Shown here one piece after another: positions 6,651 through 7,876 of a stretch of 7,876 nucleotides of DNA (position 1 is the first letter of the stretch; every line of letters begins with the position of its first letter). Position numbers and translations under genes: made by a program. The stretch is taken from the NCBI GenBank assembly GCA_026648125.1, contig JAPKGD010000065.1, positions 1-7,876 on the forward strand, read 5' to 3'. This stretch comes from Bdellovibrionales bacterium. GTDB taxonomy: Bacteria; Bdellovibrionota; Bdellovibrionia; Bdellovibrionales; UBA1609. Below the pieces are notes generated by a model. The model saw only the letters and a program-made list of their open reading frames with translations. It made no database searches and was not told the DNA's origin.

Positions 6651-6665
6651 TTTTCTCATTAAAAA

Positions 6666-7844
6666 TTAGAACCACTTGCGGCCATGTCGGCGCTGTGATG
6701 TGTAAATGCCCTTATAGCCAGAGCAGTAGTAGCTCATGAAACATGCGATTAATGCGTACGGGGCTATAGACCAACCAAATAGCTCCATGGCCATAAAGCT
6801 ACAAGCCAAGGGCGTATTTGCGGCGCCGGCAAATACGGCCGCAAAGCCAACAGCGCCGAGAAGGTTGAACGAGGCCGGAAGTAGAATGGCCAGAGCGCTT
6901 CCTAATGTTGTGCCAATAAAAACGAGTGGAATAAATTCGCCCCCCTTAAATCCAGTGCCGACAGTCAATGCGGTAAATATACCTTTCATCGTTGGTTCGT
7001 AAAAAGAGGCTTGATGAGTAAGAGCTTCTTGAATGGAATTGAGCCCAAGGCCAACAAATTGGTAGCTACCCTCAAGCCAATACAGGGAGACGAGAAGAAT
7101 CCCACCAATGAATGGTCGAAGTGGAGGGCTGTGAATCAACTTTTTTGAGATGCGGTCCACGCCGTGAGCAAGAATCACAAAAAGCCTCGCGCTCAAGCCA
7201 AATGCAACTCCGGCAAGGGCCACTCCAAACAGGGCCTTGAGGTCAAGAGGATCAATCGCAAACTGAGGGTAAATGGTGTGAGGAGCTTTAAGAAAAAGAG
7301 AAACACCATAGGCCACACAAGATGCGATCAGGCATTCAAACCAGGCAAAGGTTTGTAGACGTCCAATGCGGATCGCTTCAATACCAAAAATCGCGCCCGC
7401 AAGGGGCGTTCCAATGGCAGCGCCAAAACCAGCGCCGGCGCCAGCCGCAAGAATCACCTTTCGCTCCTCGGGACGTAACTTAAAGAGGAGTGAGAGTTGG
7501 TCCGATAAGGATGCGCCCATTTGAACGGCCGTTCCCTCCCGTCCCGCCGAACCTCCAAAGAGGTGAGTGATCACAGTTCCTATTAAGATGAAGGGAGCCA
7601 TACGAGCTGGAATGACCTTTTTAGGGTCATGGATTTCATCGATGATCAGATTATTTCCGGGGGCAATGGGCTTTCCAAAGTAGTGATAAACAACTCCGAT
7701 AAAGAGTCCGGCCAGAGGGAGGCCCCACAGTATCATCATGTTTTGATCGCGAAACTCACCGGCCCAGGTCAGTGTCACGAGAAAGACTGTGGCGGAAGCC
7801 CCAGCCATCAAACCACTCAAAGTGCTCAGCCATACCCAGCGCAT
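6666..7844 (-). CDS. eriC: CLC-F type fluoride/proton antiporter (EriC-F), possibly partial at its start
   Basis: This is an inner-membrane protein of at least 392 residues from the CLC chloride channel/transporter family, with many hydrophobic helices. Three sites point to the fluoride-exporting branch, which protects cells from fluoride entering as HF. GNNLI at 63-67 stands where chloride-type CLCs have GSGIP. GREGT at 101-105 stands where GREGP is usual and carries the gating glutamate Glu103. GFKGGEFIPL at 298-307 replaces the GxFxP loop. The C-terminus (GYKGIYTSQR) also fits. No CBS domains follow, as is usual for bacterial members. The ATG at 7844 lacks a Shine-Dalgarno sequence and the frame stays open to the right edge (reading LFKYDSIGQL before the Met), so the true start probably lies outside. 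A fluoride riboswitch, common ahead of such genes, would also be outside. It converges on the receiver-PilZ gene, 15 bp away. Confidence 0.88.
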   Translation of the reverse strand: MRWVWLSTLSGLMAGASATVFLVTLTWAGEFRDQNMMILWGLPLAGLFIGVVYHYFGKPIAPGNNLIIDEIHDPKKVIPARMAPFILIGTVITHLFGGSAGREGTAVQMGASLSDQLSLLFKLRPEERKVILAAGAGAGFGAAIGTPLAGAIFGIEAIRIGRLQTFAWFECLIASCVAYGVSLFLKAPHTIYPQFAIDPLDLKALFGVALAGVAFGLSARLFVILAHGVDRISKKLIHSPPLRPFIGGILLVSLYWLEGSYQFVGLGLNSIQEALTHQASFYEPTMKGIFTALTVGTGFKGGEFIPLVFIGTTLGSALAILLPASFNLLGAVGFAAVFAGAANTPLACSFMAMELFGWSIAPYALIACFMSYYCSGYKGIYTSQRRHGRKWF

Positions 7845-7876
7845 GAGTTGGCCAATGGAGTCGTACTTAAACAGGT

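Noticed and set aside
7845..7876. Fluoride riboswitch ahead of the CLC-F gene.
   Set aside because: Only 32 bases remain upstream of the ATG and they read as an open coding frame. Any riboswitch would lie outside the window.

Overview
The window is a compact stretch of bacterial chromosome of mid GC content. It holds six protein-coding regions, with gaps of 8 to about 150 bp between them. There is no tRNA, rRNA, CRISPR array, transposase or integrase. The mix of genes (a hybrid kinase with many PAS domains next to a receiver-PilZ protein, an unrecognised secreted protein, a DUF4336 protein and a CLC-F type fluoride exporter) suggests a Gram-negative of the Bdellovibrionota or former deltaproteobacterial kind. 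That assignment is inferred from gene style only.

Layout from left to right. An AraC/XylS-type regulator (10-774, +) may begin outside the window. It converges, with an 8-bp gap, on a secreted protein of unknown function read leftwards from 2405 to 783. That protein has a signal peptide, a cysteine-free front half and eight cysteines in its back half. A 146-bp divergent gap follows, then a DUF4336 protein with a metallo-beta-lactamase-like look (2552-3217, +). A 125-bp gap with a fair sigma70-like promoter leads to a large membrane hybrid histidine kinase (3343-5973, +) with two transmembrane segments, three PAS domains, HisKA, HATPase and a receiver. Directly after it comes a receiver-PilZ protein whose receiver has lost its first part (coding sense from 5985, first usable start 6045, end 6650). 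Last, read leftwards from the right edge (7844 or beyond, to 6666), is a CLC-type transporter with the sequence marks of the fluoride/proton antiporter branch.

The most notable place is the junction at 5959-6045. The kinase ends in Lys-Lys-Val-Val, which looks like the first strand of a second receiver. A perfect 13-bp palindrome that contains the kinase stop codon follows. Receiver-like coding sequence then resumes in another frame with no start codon upstream of it. About 31 bp net appear to be missing compared with an intact receiver, and stop codons close all three frames within 19 bp. The simplest reading is that a kinase-receiver-receiver-PilZ phosphorelay (one gene or two adjacent genes) was broken by a small deletion. 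An assembly or sequencing error at the palindrome is the main alternative.

How the genes may work together: the kinase and the receiver-PilZ protein are the only pair with a clear functional link. The regulator, secreted protein, DUF4336 protein and fluoride exporter appear to be separate transcription units. No defence system, prophage or other mobile cargo is visible.
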